Source of the DNA: Halichondria panicea
Lineage: Eukaryota; Porifera; Demospongiae; Suberitida; Halichondriidae
Direction of reading: 5' to 3'
Assembly (NCBI RefSeq): GCF_963675165.1
Contig: NC_087378.1
Span: forward strand, 186,001-250,000
Length of the DNA stretch: 64,000 bases
Shown here: positions 22,639 to 33,931 of the stretch, piece by piece
Layout: every line of letters starts with the position of its first letter
Position numbering within the stretch: position 1 is the stretch's first letter
Notes under the pieces: model-generated
What the model saw: the letters and a program-made list of their open reading frames with translations, nothing else
Told to the model about the DNA's origin: nothing
Database searches by the model: none
Translations under genes and position numbers: made by a program

Positions 22639-23493
22639 GATTGTAATTATGTGTGTATATAGATCTATGTAGTGTGTGTAGATAGGTATAGAAACTGTTA
22701 TTATAGTGTTAGATAATTATTAGGTACTATTTTGCACTCCTGACAATGTAGTCTATACATATTCATTGTTTATAATTATGGCAATAACAATTTTTTTTGT
22801 ACATTTTTTTGCAATTAATTTGCAATTTTGTCCTACGTAGACTAGAGTCTACCTACATAATTATATGTACGTACGGTTAAAGAAAAATAGGCCTGGAACT
22901 GAAGGCTAATTGATTCACTTTCAGGATAGCCTTATAGCTGATCATGAAGCGATATGCATTTCCTGTCAATGGTACCAAAAGGGGTGGATGCATGGGCTAG
23001 GCTAGTGCTAGTCTCATGAATCAGCCGCACCATTGGTGTCAAAGGTGCGGCTGATTCATGAGACTAGGCTAGTGCATGCTGTGGAGTTGAGTATCAATGC
23101 AATGCTAATGGTGGTTCCTCAAGGATGGCAGCCACGTAAAAAGCTCCCTGGATCATCAGATAGACTTTACACTGTAATGAAAATCTATAGCTATAATATA
23201 ATAGTCTATATATAATTATAGATCTATAATTTATATATATATAGTAGCAATGTTGCTTTCAAACTGTATATTTATGCCCAGTGCAGTGTCAAAGATTGTG
23301 GCGGAAGATGTTACCAGTATATATCGTGCATTAAAGTCACTAGAAGCACCGAATCAAGGAACACAGTTATACATCTTGTAACTATTACAACGAACACCCT
23401 GCCGGCAAAGAAAGACAAATTGTTGATCAATCGTGAACTGATCACATGCAGTCAGATCACATGTTTTTATATAGCCCCCCTTCAACTGTGGTC
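22639..23493. other. Spacer between PARP-B and the death-domain gene
   Basis: No gene seen. It holds the 58-bp MITE at 23009-23066 and AT-rich sequence at about 23190-23250, and must include the promoter of the next gene. Confidence 0.6.
23009..23066. mobile_element. 58-bp MITE with perfect 23-bp inverted repeats and 9-bp target duplication
   Basis: The left arm (23009-23031) and right arm (23044-23066) are perfect reverse complements, starting TAGTCTCATGAATCAGCCGC. GGCTAGTGC occurs directly on both sides (23000-23008 and 23067-23075), the expected target-site duplication. A 9-bp duplication suggests Mutator-like mobilisation. Confidence 0.85.
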
Positions 23494-26400
23494 ATGATGA
23501 TAGTTGTATTACTTTACTCTCTCTTTCTTCTCCTATTATTGGCTGGAGATGTGGAGCTAAACCCTGGACCTAGACTGGGTACGTTTCAATTTTCTGTTGA
23601 ATAAAATATTATGGTCATATTATTGGTACGTTCACTTAATTTAAGTGAACCGATTACTATATATAGTGAGTACTTTATAGTGAGTACTTTTCGGGGGGGG
23701 GGTAAATGTAAATATTCGTGGTTGAGAAATTTTTAACCACAAACGAAGCAATATACTTGCAGTACAAGTATACAGCTGTTTGCATAGACCTTGCAAAAAT
23801 AATCAGCTCACTGCATTACCACAAAACCACAAAATCATCATACAATGTTGCTATGCAAACAACATGCAGTCCTGAGCAATGATGGGTTCTAGAAGTTGTA
23901 TATCGGGTACTTTTTGAGTAGACCCTTGAAAAGTACCTGCTATAAGGTGGTATCAAGAGTAATGCTTTTATCTACTCTTGGTGGTATGGAAACTCATGTA
24001 ATTATGGTGAGGTTTGAAGAAGTTTCAGGCTGAAGAAAGTGTTAGTACGAAGTACCTTAAACACTAACAGATCACAAAATATTGTTTGGTGCTTATCTAG
24101 TAGAAAAATATGTTTGGACTTGATAGTCAAAACCGGTATACCGCAGTGAGCAAGTTAGTAGGTTCTTTAGCGGAACAATTTTTCTACAGCACAAGTCTCA
24201 GCGTAAGGCGTTGGTAAACCATTCTCTACTCAAATCCTCCCGGTTCTATGAGTCTCCATAGTCTATTCTAGAAGACATGCACCATTGGTCACTTTTTATT
24301 TAGTGTGAATGTACCCAATACTGCATAGCAACATTGTATGGTGGTTTTGTGGTAAGCAGTGGTATTTTGCAAGGTCTATGCAAACAGCTGTAGCAACCAG
24401 GAAAATAAGATCCATGAACTTGATTAAATATTGTGTTTTGGTGCTAGCATACTGGACATCTGTATAACAATAATAAATATGTGGAAGTACAGGTCAGGCT
24501 GGGTGTTTTAGTGAGAATTATGCTTATTCAATCACGAATATTTTGCCCCCAGGAAATTACCCGCTATACGGTATGTTATTATCATTGTGATGCAGATACT
24601 ATTCTGACTCTTTCTGATCTCCTTGAGGTGTATGAGAAGGCGCGGAGTGCTGGTCCAAACTGGTTCAACTTGGGACTGGTGTTGAGGCTGAGTTACGGAA
24701 AGTTAACAAACTTCCGTGATACGTATCGTGACAATGATGTGTGCCTGCGTGAAGTCCTAGCACATCGGCTACAGTCCGGTGGTACTCTAACTTGGGGAGA
24801 CATGTGTACTGCTCTCAGGCACTCAACAGTGGAGAGAAATGATGCAGCTGAAGCGATAGAGGAAAGTAAGTGGCTGCATTTTATTCACTATTATGTATAT
24901 ATGCTATAGAGTATTTGATTTGAGCATGCATAACTTTATAATTCATGCTTCCCATAATGATTACTGGATATTTACATACGCATGCACATAATTATAGGTT
25001 GTGAGAGAGAAGAATTTGAGGTAAGAAATTAAAATTAATATTGTTTTTCCGGGATACCTGATAACATATCTGCATGTGTGACTATTATTATTGGTACAAT
25101 ACCGTATAGCCGGTAATTCGGGGGACAAAATACTCTTGGTTTTCGTGGTTGAAGTTCTGACCACGAATATTTTACCTACGATAAAGCGACCTTGACTATC
25201 TTTACCTGCAGTGCAATCAGCAACCACGAAAATATTATCCACGAAATGTTCATTATCATGCCGTATAATCATGCGCTCATGCTTTGGTTTAAGAACATTA
25301 TTGAAATGTTCATACGAATGCATTTTTCATAATGCTATCAGTGAAGTATCACAGGCTACAATTAAGACTTGTATATATGAAAGCACCGCAGGTGCTGACG
25401 CCTCGGTGAATGTGTCAAAGTACAATCATGAACTAGGGAGTATGGTAATAGAACAGGCAAATATTCAATGAACTCTAACACTGTAAAAGTATCAGGACTG
25501 TGACCTTACTCTGTGTGTGTGTGTGGGGGGGGGGGGGTACCTCTCTTGAGTCCCCTATAGTGTTGATGTCTAGCAGTATCTCTCTACAGCCACTCAGACA
25601 GTGGTATAAAGTTACTAGTTGTTGCCAATACACATAGCACATGCCACTGATGATGCATTAATTTTGTTGTATGCTAATTTGTGTTTGCAGGAAAACGATT
25701 GATGCTAAAAATGATGCTAAAAGTACAAAGTCTAAAATAATGGCTGCATCAGTACACGTACAGTAGCCTTGTGCAGCTCTCTTCTCACTCTTGTAGCTAC
25801 CAATAGTTAGTGCAGAGCTAACTACTATAAGTAGAGTAGCAACACTTCATGGATAAGTGTTGCTACGAACTCTTCTGAAAAGGCTGCAATTAATGGTATT
25901 CCAAGTACTAAGCAAACTAGGCATAACTCGAGAACCATGTAAGCATTATTTTGCAAATCCACGAATATAAAACATGACTAGAAGCCTATAGAAACTCTTA
26001 CTTGGACATCATTGATCCTTAACGCATGAGCAGCTGTAGCAGTCTACACAGACACACACACAAACACACTACCGTATACCTCACTTGCGCATGCATAATA
26101 AACCTTGGTACGAGACCGAGAGTATTTGCATGGTGGGCGTACTTTCGAGTAAAACCTCACCGTTTGAAATATATAATGTCCAGTCTTGTCTGTAATGGCT
26201 AAAGTTCTTGCACAAAAGGGTGGGCGTATTTTTGCGAGGCTACAGTAAATAATGTCATTATCATTATCACCTCAGATCACATTGGCATATGCTTTCGTAT
26301 GAAAATGTCTAGAGAGAAGCTTCAATTCTATGAGCATTCTAAAGCTGATCAAACTTAACTATAAGGGTATATATTCTAGATCATGGTGCTGTTAGGGATA

Positions 26401-29399
26401 GTGGATAAAATGTATGCGTGCAGTCACTGTTTGTCCTTATACATGCACACAGATATCACGAAGCACAAATGCAAGTGAGACATCAAGCGGTAAGATGTTA
26501 TACTATACTATATAAGCGTTAACATTAAGCCATGTAGATAATAATAAACGTATATATACCAGTCTACTATGTATGTAGCCTTAGCCTTGCGTCAAATCAA
26601 TCGTAGGTAATATCAATATTATCCTGGTATATTGACCACATCCTGGGCGATATTTATAATTTATTACCAGGAGCATATGAGGAGGAGGATCAAGATGGGG
26701 CGGCTTACTACGTATTGCTAGGATATTTTGCTGGTGAAAAACCTTTGCGAATGAGCCAAATCAGCAGAAAATTTGACCCTTTGCGATCTAACTATTGCGT
26801 TATGGCAAGGATCGTGTGTATTTACTAGTAATAATTTAGGTTTTACAGATTTTATTGTTGCAAATTGATCAACCATCGCAAATGTTTGATGCTCACTAGT
26901 AATATAGTATGTATGCAAACCGCCATATCATTTTATGATATTCACTATTATTAGATAAACGCATTATATATCATCCGCACATGTACAGAGCACTTAGCAC
27001 ATTACAAACAAGGAAATGTGGTTATACGATAGTGAATCCGCAATACTATGCATAGTATCATTTGCTCTTGATATTACCCAGGCATGTACAACAGTATTAC
27101 CGTACTCTACCAAGATTACGCTCACCCTAATTGCATGCTACAAAACAGCTAGGTGGGATGGGCTTAATTTCGAAAACAGTGAGTTTTGCCTCGAAATTAA
27201 GCCCACTCATTAAGAAAAATACAAGTAATACATTGGTAAAGTAGCTAAGTATAAAGAGTCAAGATTCTGCATCAGAAGGTTGTTCCTTGTCACTGCCAGA
27301 GTCTTTAACAGAGATTCAGAGAAGATTGTCCTTGTCTCTTTATACTTGCAAATAGGATCTAGCTATATCTAGCTATATTCAGAGCTAACCAGCGTACACA
27401 ATAAACTTTTTCTTGACAACTTGCTCACTGACAAATGCATCACTTCCTGGTGGGTGTATTCTCAAGGCAAATATGCAGGAGCTTTCGCTCAAAAGTTAGG
27501 GTGGGCGTAATTTCGGATGTGGGTGTAATCTCGGTAGAGTACGGTACGGTACAATCCTTTGATGTTTGACCACAATGAATAATGAGCAAGCTTACCACTG
27601 CATGCATGCATATAGAGGGTAATTTCATGGGGCAAAATATTCGTGGTTTTTGTGGTTGAAGGTCTGACCACGAATATTTTACCCACGAATGAAGTGACCT
27701 TGCTTACTTTTACCTGCAGTGCAAGCTCCAACCACGAAAATATTACCCACGAAATACTTCCCGAAAATTACCCGCTATAATTATACGGTATTAACTTTGC
27801 GGGTATACATAAATATCATTGTGCTATAGTATTATACATGCATTATACCACACAGTATTATATTATTGATACTTACACTTAAATTTTCATGCAGGTGCAA
27901 GCAGCCAACTTCAAGTCTCAAATATGCCTCCAGTAACAGACAATTTAGAACTAGATTCGACACAGATGGAAATCAAGTTCAACACTCTTGTGTGTCAGCT
28001 ATGGGATTCACTTGAAACTCGTAGAATTGCAAAGGAATCTGTAGTTGCTTGCTTGATGGGGTTTAACTGTTTAAAGAAGGTGTTTTGTGGAAGAAATCAA
28101 TGTGTTTTTAGAACTCAAAGAAGAAATCTAGATCAATGCTCAACTATCGCAGAAATTTTGCGAATTATTGCTGACTATTTCTCCTTCTTTGGCTATGATA
28201 TTATTGAGCAGATTACAAACAAATTAGGAACGGACGAGGATAAAGACCATATGAAACTCTACAAAACCAGTTTTATAAGGTATGCTAAGAGGCGAGTAGT
28301 GAAAGGGAATATTAGTTCAGGCTCCGGAGAAAATGTGATCGTAAAGCTTGATTCTACTTACGACAATTGTGAAGTGAGTCGACTGAAGCTATTCGAGTGG
28401 AATTTATGCTCAATCTTGAACTTAAATGAGGGTGTTTTAAAGCTTTGTAAAAATTGAAGATGGCTGTGTCGAGCTTACATTTGTATTGCCGATTTTCATA
28501 ACAAAGGATATCTTCCCACTAAAACCGGATCAAGAAAATGCACTACAGCGTCAAGGGGTCATCGAGCTACGCTGTGGGAATACTTATAAAGCTGAGGTGA
28601 TTTATACCTTAAATTGTTCTCAATTAGGGACGTAATATCTCGTATAATTATTGTCTGCAACCTCCGATTCTATAGTAATATCTGATTCAATTATAAGGGG
28701 GATTTGTGAGCGTACATGCAAAGTGTAAGCTATAAATAATAGCTAAACCTGGTTTAATTATGCCAGTGCATGGTGCCTATAAGTTATTATAACTGCATGC
28801 ATGGACTATAGTATAGTGCAGTTGTGACAAAAATTAAGCAGCTAGTACAAGCCGTATATTGCATTGTGTTTCTAACTATCATGCGAAATTGTATGCCCAT
28901 GCACGTACATGCATGCATGCTCACTCTTTGCGTGTCTTTTGTGTGTAATCTATACAAAAACTCAAATAGCCTCGTATTTGAAACCCAGCATAATAATTAT
29001 TTTGTAACAGTTTAGAATCTGCTGTAAACTAATAATTATACATGATAGCTTGATTCTGTAATGCATCATTGCTCTGACACTTGTCTGCATGTTTCAAGCT
29101 TATACCATACACTGCATGCATGGGTACTAAATGTATAGTAACTCTCAATATATAAATGCTGTAGGGCTTAAAGGGTGAAGCTGGCAATGCGTCGCTTTCA
29201 GGTGAGTCTTTATATAGTATTGTTGACAGGATACTTTCGTGAACCTAATAGAGGTGGGATGAATTTGCCTCAATATTATAGACTGATTTGTTTTTTCATT
29301 GTGCTGATAACTGTAATATATCCGCCCTGGAAGCACCAAGAAACGCTCAGAAATGTATTAAGCTTGGTTAGAAGCATAAAGCATGCTCCAAATCTTTAA
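23494..29399 (+). CDS. Death-domain protein with 2A-like signal N-terminus and C-terminal membrane segment
   Basis: Seven exons are proposed: 23494-23578, 24596-24865, 24998-25020, 26453-26489, 27895-28596, 29165-29201 and 29230-29399. Exon 1 encodes a hydrophobic leader, MMIVVLLYSLFLLLLLAG, followed by DVELNPGP, a complete 2A ribosome-skipping motif (residues 18-26). Exon 2 encodes a death domain (about 29-118: DTILTLSDLLEVYEKA, WFNLGLVLRLSYGKL, LREVLAHRLQSGGTLTWGDM). Exon 5 encodes a domain of about 230 residues that I cannot name, with MEIKFNTLVCQLWDSL and GCVELTFVLPIF. The last exon has a membrane-like stretch, YRLICFFIVLITVIY, and ends SIKHAPNL. All junctions are in phase except that one extra A in a run at 28449-28453 breaks exon 5. 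Without it the protein would be about 440 aa. Either this is a young pseudogene or the base is a sequencing error. Sea-urchin NLRs carry similar 2A leaders. Confidence 0.7.
23545..23571 (+). other. 2A-like translational recoding motif
   Basis: Encodes GDVELNPGP, matching the consensus D-x-E-x-N-P-G-P in every fixed position. It comes directly after a run of leucines. In known 2A peptides the ribosome skips the last Gly-Pro bond. Confidence 0.85.
23690..24573. mobile_element. Palindromic transposon remnant filling intron 1 of the death-domain gene
   Basis: Arms of about 90 bases at 23768-23868 and 24317-24400 are inverted copies (AGCTGTTTGCATAGACCTTG type). The outer edges (ATATTCGTGGTTGAG near 23711; GAATATTTTGCCCCCAGG to CTATACGGTA at 24536-24573) match the ends of the ACCGTATAGC MITE family at 25101, 27611 and 33742. 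Confidence 0.6.
25101..25267. mobile_element. ACCGTATAGC-family MITE, copy 1
   Basis: Left end ACCGTATAGCCGGTAATTCG; internal inverted blocks GACCACGAATATTTTACC and AACCACGAAAATATTATCC; degenerate right end near ATGCCGTATA. It lies in an intron of the death-domain gene. Confidence 0.65.
25378..26100 (-). repeat. Interspersed repeat R, copy 1 (inverted relative to 31720-32290)
   Basis: Segments such as AGCACCGCAGGTGCTGACGC, the GTTGCTACGAACTCTTCTGA region and GCATAACTCGAGAACCATG recur as reverse complements at 31720-32290 in PARP-C intron 4, in the same order when read on the other strand. Confidence 0.65.
27104..27556. mobile_element. Inverted-repeat element of about 450 bp
   Basis: The left end, ACCGTACTCTACCAAGATTAC, and the right end, the complement of ACCGTACTCTACCGAGATTAC, are inverted repeats with further matching sequence (CACCCTAA) inside. 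No transposase seen. Confidence 0.65.
27611..27790. mobile_element. ACCGTATAGC-family MITE, copy 2
   Basis: The internal text CGTGGTTTTTGTGGTTGAAG is followed by GACCACGAATATTTTACCCA, then CTCCAACCACGAAAATATTA. The right end reads GAAAATTACCCGCTATAATTATACGGT, 8 bp of which interrupt the family end. The left end is degenerate. Confidence 0.65.
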
Positions 29400-29953
29400 T
29401 TGAAGCTGGAAGTTAACGCCTTCAAGTAGAAAGAAGAATGGCTGAGAAACGTAGTTGCTTAAAAAAGAGGAAAAATAGCCAGAGGAACATCATGCACGCT
29501 AGGCTAGAAATGCAGAAATTTTTTGATTGGATAGCAAAAGTTCTTGCAGAAACATTATAGACTGAGCTACCAATACATCAGGATCACAGCAGACTCGACT
29601 ATAGTAATTATAGCATCAGCGCTTAAGTAAATTAGCACTACATGTATAAATTATACTACTAGCAAAAATTGTCCGCTTTTAAATGAACACTCTGAACTCG
29701 TACACATGACAACTAGCTTTTATGTCATTATACCTGGAGTCAAGTGCCGTTTGACTCACATTGAAGGCTGTTGCAGTCTCTTCATAGCATCATCCGTTCC
29801 TTCCAAAAAGTACTTCTTTTAGTACTTTTAGGCTAGTACTGCACTGCTGTACAGAAATTAACCCTACAGTACAGATAATGCAGAACTCTAGGTGACAGTC
29901 CACTGCTGCATGCTGTACATTATTTAATATTAAAATAATCGACCCTTTTGCAG
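29400..29953. other. Spacer upstream of PARP-C
   Basis: No gene seen. The last 120 bp (from about 29835) repeat the sequence upstream of PARP-A exon 1 almost base for base, which dates the duplication as including the promoter-proximal region. Confidence 0.6.
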
Positions 29954-31719
29954 ATAAGGACGTACCTGTGCAAAATTCCCCTCCACGCTCCAAGCCGAGG
30001 GTCTCCCGGCCTAGAACAGCACCCTCACAGCCTCTGCCCCCCTCACAAGTAGCACTACCCTCACAAGCCCCACCTCCACCCAGGCTAGGGGTGCTCGTGG
30101 AAGCAACCCAACCGATTACTACCAATGACAATGCTGGCATGCTTAGATGGCTTCTTGGAGGGAGGGTAGGTGGCGAGGACAGAGTGAGAGAGATCATTGT
30201 GTCTCAGGACAGGAGCAGGGCTATTGTGGAGTTTGTTAACCCAGACCCAGGAGGTATGTTGCTTTTAGAATATTGCACTGTATTATCGGCGGGGGAGGAG
30301 GGGGGTGTATATTGAAAGCTAGCTATGAATTTATATTTGCCATTGTTCATAACATAATTCATCTCCTACAGTCATACAGCAGCTGGTATCCACCAGTGCT
30401 GACCTCCTTGACCCCCTCTCCAAGCAACCACTCCGTCTAACTCAGATCGACCTGACTACCCTCTGCCTCGTAGTTACAGGCTTTCCACCATTTGTCTATG
30501 AGTCAGCTCTAGAGAGCCACTTCCGAAGAGAAGCTGATGGCCAACAGATACATTCTGTACAGATGTCAGCTGACAAAGAGTCTGCAATGATCACCTTCAT
30601 GTGTCCTACATGTGAGGGCTGTTCTTATGCTATAATTTATTTCACTGAGCATCTATGCAGTTGCCATGGAATTGGCTGGAAAGAAAACACAGCTGTTTGG
30701 TTTTAATCTCCATCTTGAGCTTGGCTGCAATAGTACTACAAACAGTTCTCCAGCTTATCCTACCTCGACAGCTGTACACAGCTCTATTGCTCTGTGTGTG
30801 CAAGGACTCCCTGAGACCATGCTGAACAACCTACATATTTTGTCAGAGGCTTTAAAATATTTTATCAAACAGGGCACAGGTTTTGAGGCAGCTGACTGTA
30901 GCATTGTGCAAGGACTGGGTTATCTGACATTCACCGATCCATCAGGTAAGTGGGTGACTACAATATCAAAACCCATTAATTTTGCATCTCTGCATGTACG
31001 TGTACGTTACAGCTGTACAAGCCATTGTGAACAACCCACCCACCCAAAACTTCATGTTTGACAGTATCCTGCACATGTCTGCAACTTCACAACCTCTTGC
31101 TCCGTCTCAAGTCCCCCCTACTGCTCCGAGGGAGGCTTGGGGGGTACATGACACACCCATTGACAGGCAACTCCCAGGAAATACATCTCCTCACTTGGAG
31201 AGACCACCTGTGAGACCCACGAACAGACCACCAGTACCACACCGAAGGCGTTTTGCAAGTGAGGGAATTGATGGCCCATCACCAAGCAATAGAAGACAGC
31301 ACATCCACCCTAGGAATCAACCTCAATGGCATTATCAAGGAGACCAATATCCTCATCACCAGGGACCACAACAACACCAGTCTTACTATGGGCCCATGCA
31401 TCATAGTGCATCCTATCCTGATAGTATGGGGACCACTACTCCAACATCGTACGGTCAGCAGCTGCCCTATCCCCCCTACGGATATCCCCCCTATTCTGGC
31501 CAGCCTCAGTGGGGGGGACAGGACGCAACCATCGCTGTGCAGTCTGGGGCACCTCAGGTGCGTGTACAAGGCAGCCAACACGGTATGTTTGATGTTTATC
31601 ATTAAAATTAATGATTATTGTAGTGTTGGGGGGAATTCCCTGGTAAAGTCCCTAGGCTACCAACATTCCTGCGTACCAATTTTGGTATTGTGGTAATACC
31701 CATTACATGACTTGCTTCA

Positions 31720-31756
31720 TTATGCCTCGGTGCGCATGCGCAAGCAAGGTATACGG

Positions 31757-31814
<58 letters not shown>

Positions 31815-32290
31815 ACTGCTACAGCTGCTCAAGGATCAATGAAGTGCAAGTAAGAGTTTCTATAGGCTTCTAGTTATGTTTTCTTGGATTTTGATTCGTG
31901 GATTTGCAAAATAATGCTTCGTTCTCGAGTTATGCCTAGTTTTGCTTACTTGGAATGCCATTGCAGCCTTTTCGGAAGAGCACGTAGCCAAACTTGTTTA
32001 CCGAGTGTTGCTACTCTACTTAGTAGTTAGGTCTGTACTAGAACGCTAGCTATTGGTAGCTGCAAGAGTGAGAAGAGAGCTGCAAGGCTCTGCTGATGGC
32101 AGCCATTAATTTTAGACTTGAACTTTGGCATCGATCGTTTTTAACAACAATCATGGTCGATCATTACCCACTCTTTGAGTTTGCGTGCAGACATGCAAAT
32201 TAAAAAATGTTCATCATGTGTATAAAATTCAGCTTTATGTTATGTAGTTTTGGCATCTCCACCGAGGCATCAGCACCTGCGGTGCTTCAT
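31720..32290 (+). repeat. Interspersed repeat R, copy 2, with (GT)n
   Basis: Reverse-complement counterpart of 25378-26100, inserted in PARP-C intron 4 (190 bp in PARP-A, 777 bp here). It contains the (GT)n run 31759-31813. Confidence 0.65.
31759..31813. repeat. (GT)n microsatellite
   Basis: About 27 GT units inside repeat R, copy 2. Confidence 0.95.
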
Positions 32291-32543
32291 TCTCTACTGT
32301 TTTGTTATAATGTTGTAACCTGTGGTTATGTTTTCACTGAGTGTTTTTTCTTATTCCAGGCCCACAGAAGGTTGCCCACCACCACCCGCCAGCAAATGCC
32401 ATGGCTACAGCACCAACTGGTTTGTGTCGGAAGGTTAAAGTCAACGATCTCCCTAAAGAAGCTAGAAACCAGACTGTTCTGAAGTTGTATATCCAATCCC
32501 TAGCAGGCCTAGGGTCGTCGGTTGCCAGCGTGGAAATGTTTAA

Positions 32544-33484
32544 CCCTTTCCTTGCCATTCGTGAAATCTGGAACAGGAGCGTCTTTAGGTCGATCAATTA
32601 GTGTGGATCCGGCCTCACCACGCCTCCAAGTCATTCTATTAGTCTAGATCCGGCTAGCAATTCTAGCTGGGACTCCCAGTTCTAGCTCCTTTTGTTTAGC
32701 GTGTCAGAGACTGGGAGAAGATGATTGGCACTCCCTGGCTCCTTTGGATGTACAGCTGTCCAGATCCCTAGAACATACCCTCCATTCTGACGAGTTATCA
32801 GTGCATAGGGTGCTTACTAGATTCTTGCCAGCCAGTACAGTTCAAGCTACACACAGCACCGCTCAACTATTCTCTACCCCATTATCTAGCTAAATCTGGT
32901 CCAACTAGACAGCAGACACAGCTAGTTAATTCAGTAAAGCCAGGGGTAGCCCTACTTCTACGGTTGTTCAGTACCCACGGTAACAATTCCTCTGGGCTGG
33001 GCTAACTAGTTGAGCCACGCCTCCCAATTCTCAAGGCTAGGTACATGTCTCTGTCTAGCTGCTTCTTCAGCTTCTTGCTCAGTTTTGTGGCTTAGAGAAA
33101 GGCCAGCTACTCAGGGGGAAGAGTCCAGATGAAAGTCTGGCAGCCAGGTGACGTCCAAACGGTCAGTTATTCTTTCCACCAACTTTTTAATCTAGTCTAG
33201 TCCTGCTTGCACTGCTACTACTACTGCTGCCTACTGCTGCTACTCTTCCTAGCTAGTCAAAGGTTTCTTTTTTTTTTTTTTTTTTTTTTATAACTACATA
33301 TGCACAAAGAGACATCAAAGCTTACATCAAAGGACACAGATTTTTAGCCTACTTGACTGATAAGGCGGTTACCTAGACTACAGTTTGTTTGTCAGGGAGG
33401 AGCTCACATACAACTTCATCTAATTCATCATAACGATTCCTTACCCATTGTTGTAATTTCTACAACAGATTGCCAAGGAAAGAG
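32544..33484. mobile_element. piggyBac-like non-autonomous insertion in PARP-C exon 5
   Basis: Comparison with PARP-A gives the junctions. The left joint is TTAA followed by CCCTTTCCTTGCC. The right end is the imperfect complement (GGCAAGGAAAG-type, here TTGCCAAGGAAAGAG) followed by a degenerate ATAG where TTAA is expected. CCC-starting ends and a TTAA target are piggyBac traits. The interior has a T run (about 33268-33289) and no transposase frame. Confidence 0.55.
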
Positions 33485-33741
33485 ATAGGACAGTGCTGTT
33501 ATCACTTTGGAAAATCTTACAAGTTAGTTACTCATAAATTGTGCACACATGCAATGTACACAGCATTCTCTGACCAGTATGACCAGTACAATTAAAGTGG
33601 TTAGGTCGCATAAGGTATCTTTGCAGTAGTTGGTGTCTATAATTATGCTGTGCCCCTTTTGTCTTCTACATGTATAAGGTATCTTTGTGTACATACATGT
33701 AATAGTACATGCACATATACATGTATAATTATAATATATAT

Positions 33742-33931
33742 ACCGTATAGCGGGTAATTTTCGTGGGATAAAAAATTTGGAAAACGGTGGTTTTCGTGAG
33801 TAAAAATTTCGTTGCCTGCACTGCATTCATATGTTCCGGTAAGCCACGCCTACGTTAAAATTTCGTGGAGGTCATCTTGCCCACGAAAAAAACGAATTTT
33901 TTACCCCACGAAAATTACCTGCTATACGGTA
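33742..33931. mobile_element. ACCGTATAGC-family MITE, copy 3 (best preserved)
   Basis: The left end, ACCGTATAGCGGGTAATTTT, and the right end, the complement of ACCGTATAGCAGGTAATTTT, are inverted repeats of about 32 bp with one or two mismatches, flanked by TA. It is in PARP-C intron 5. Confidence 0.85.

Noticed and set aside
23494-23578. 2A motif as evidence for a viral insertion or a non-LTR retrotransposon
   Set aside because: 2A motifs also occur in retrotransposons, but no reverse transcriptase or viral gene follows; instead a phase-compatible death-domain exon does.
26670-26709. An extra exon in the death-domain gene (EEEDQDGAAYY)
   Set aside because: An acceptor and acidic reading exist, but the possible donor leaves the wrong phase for the next exon, so it was not included.
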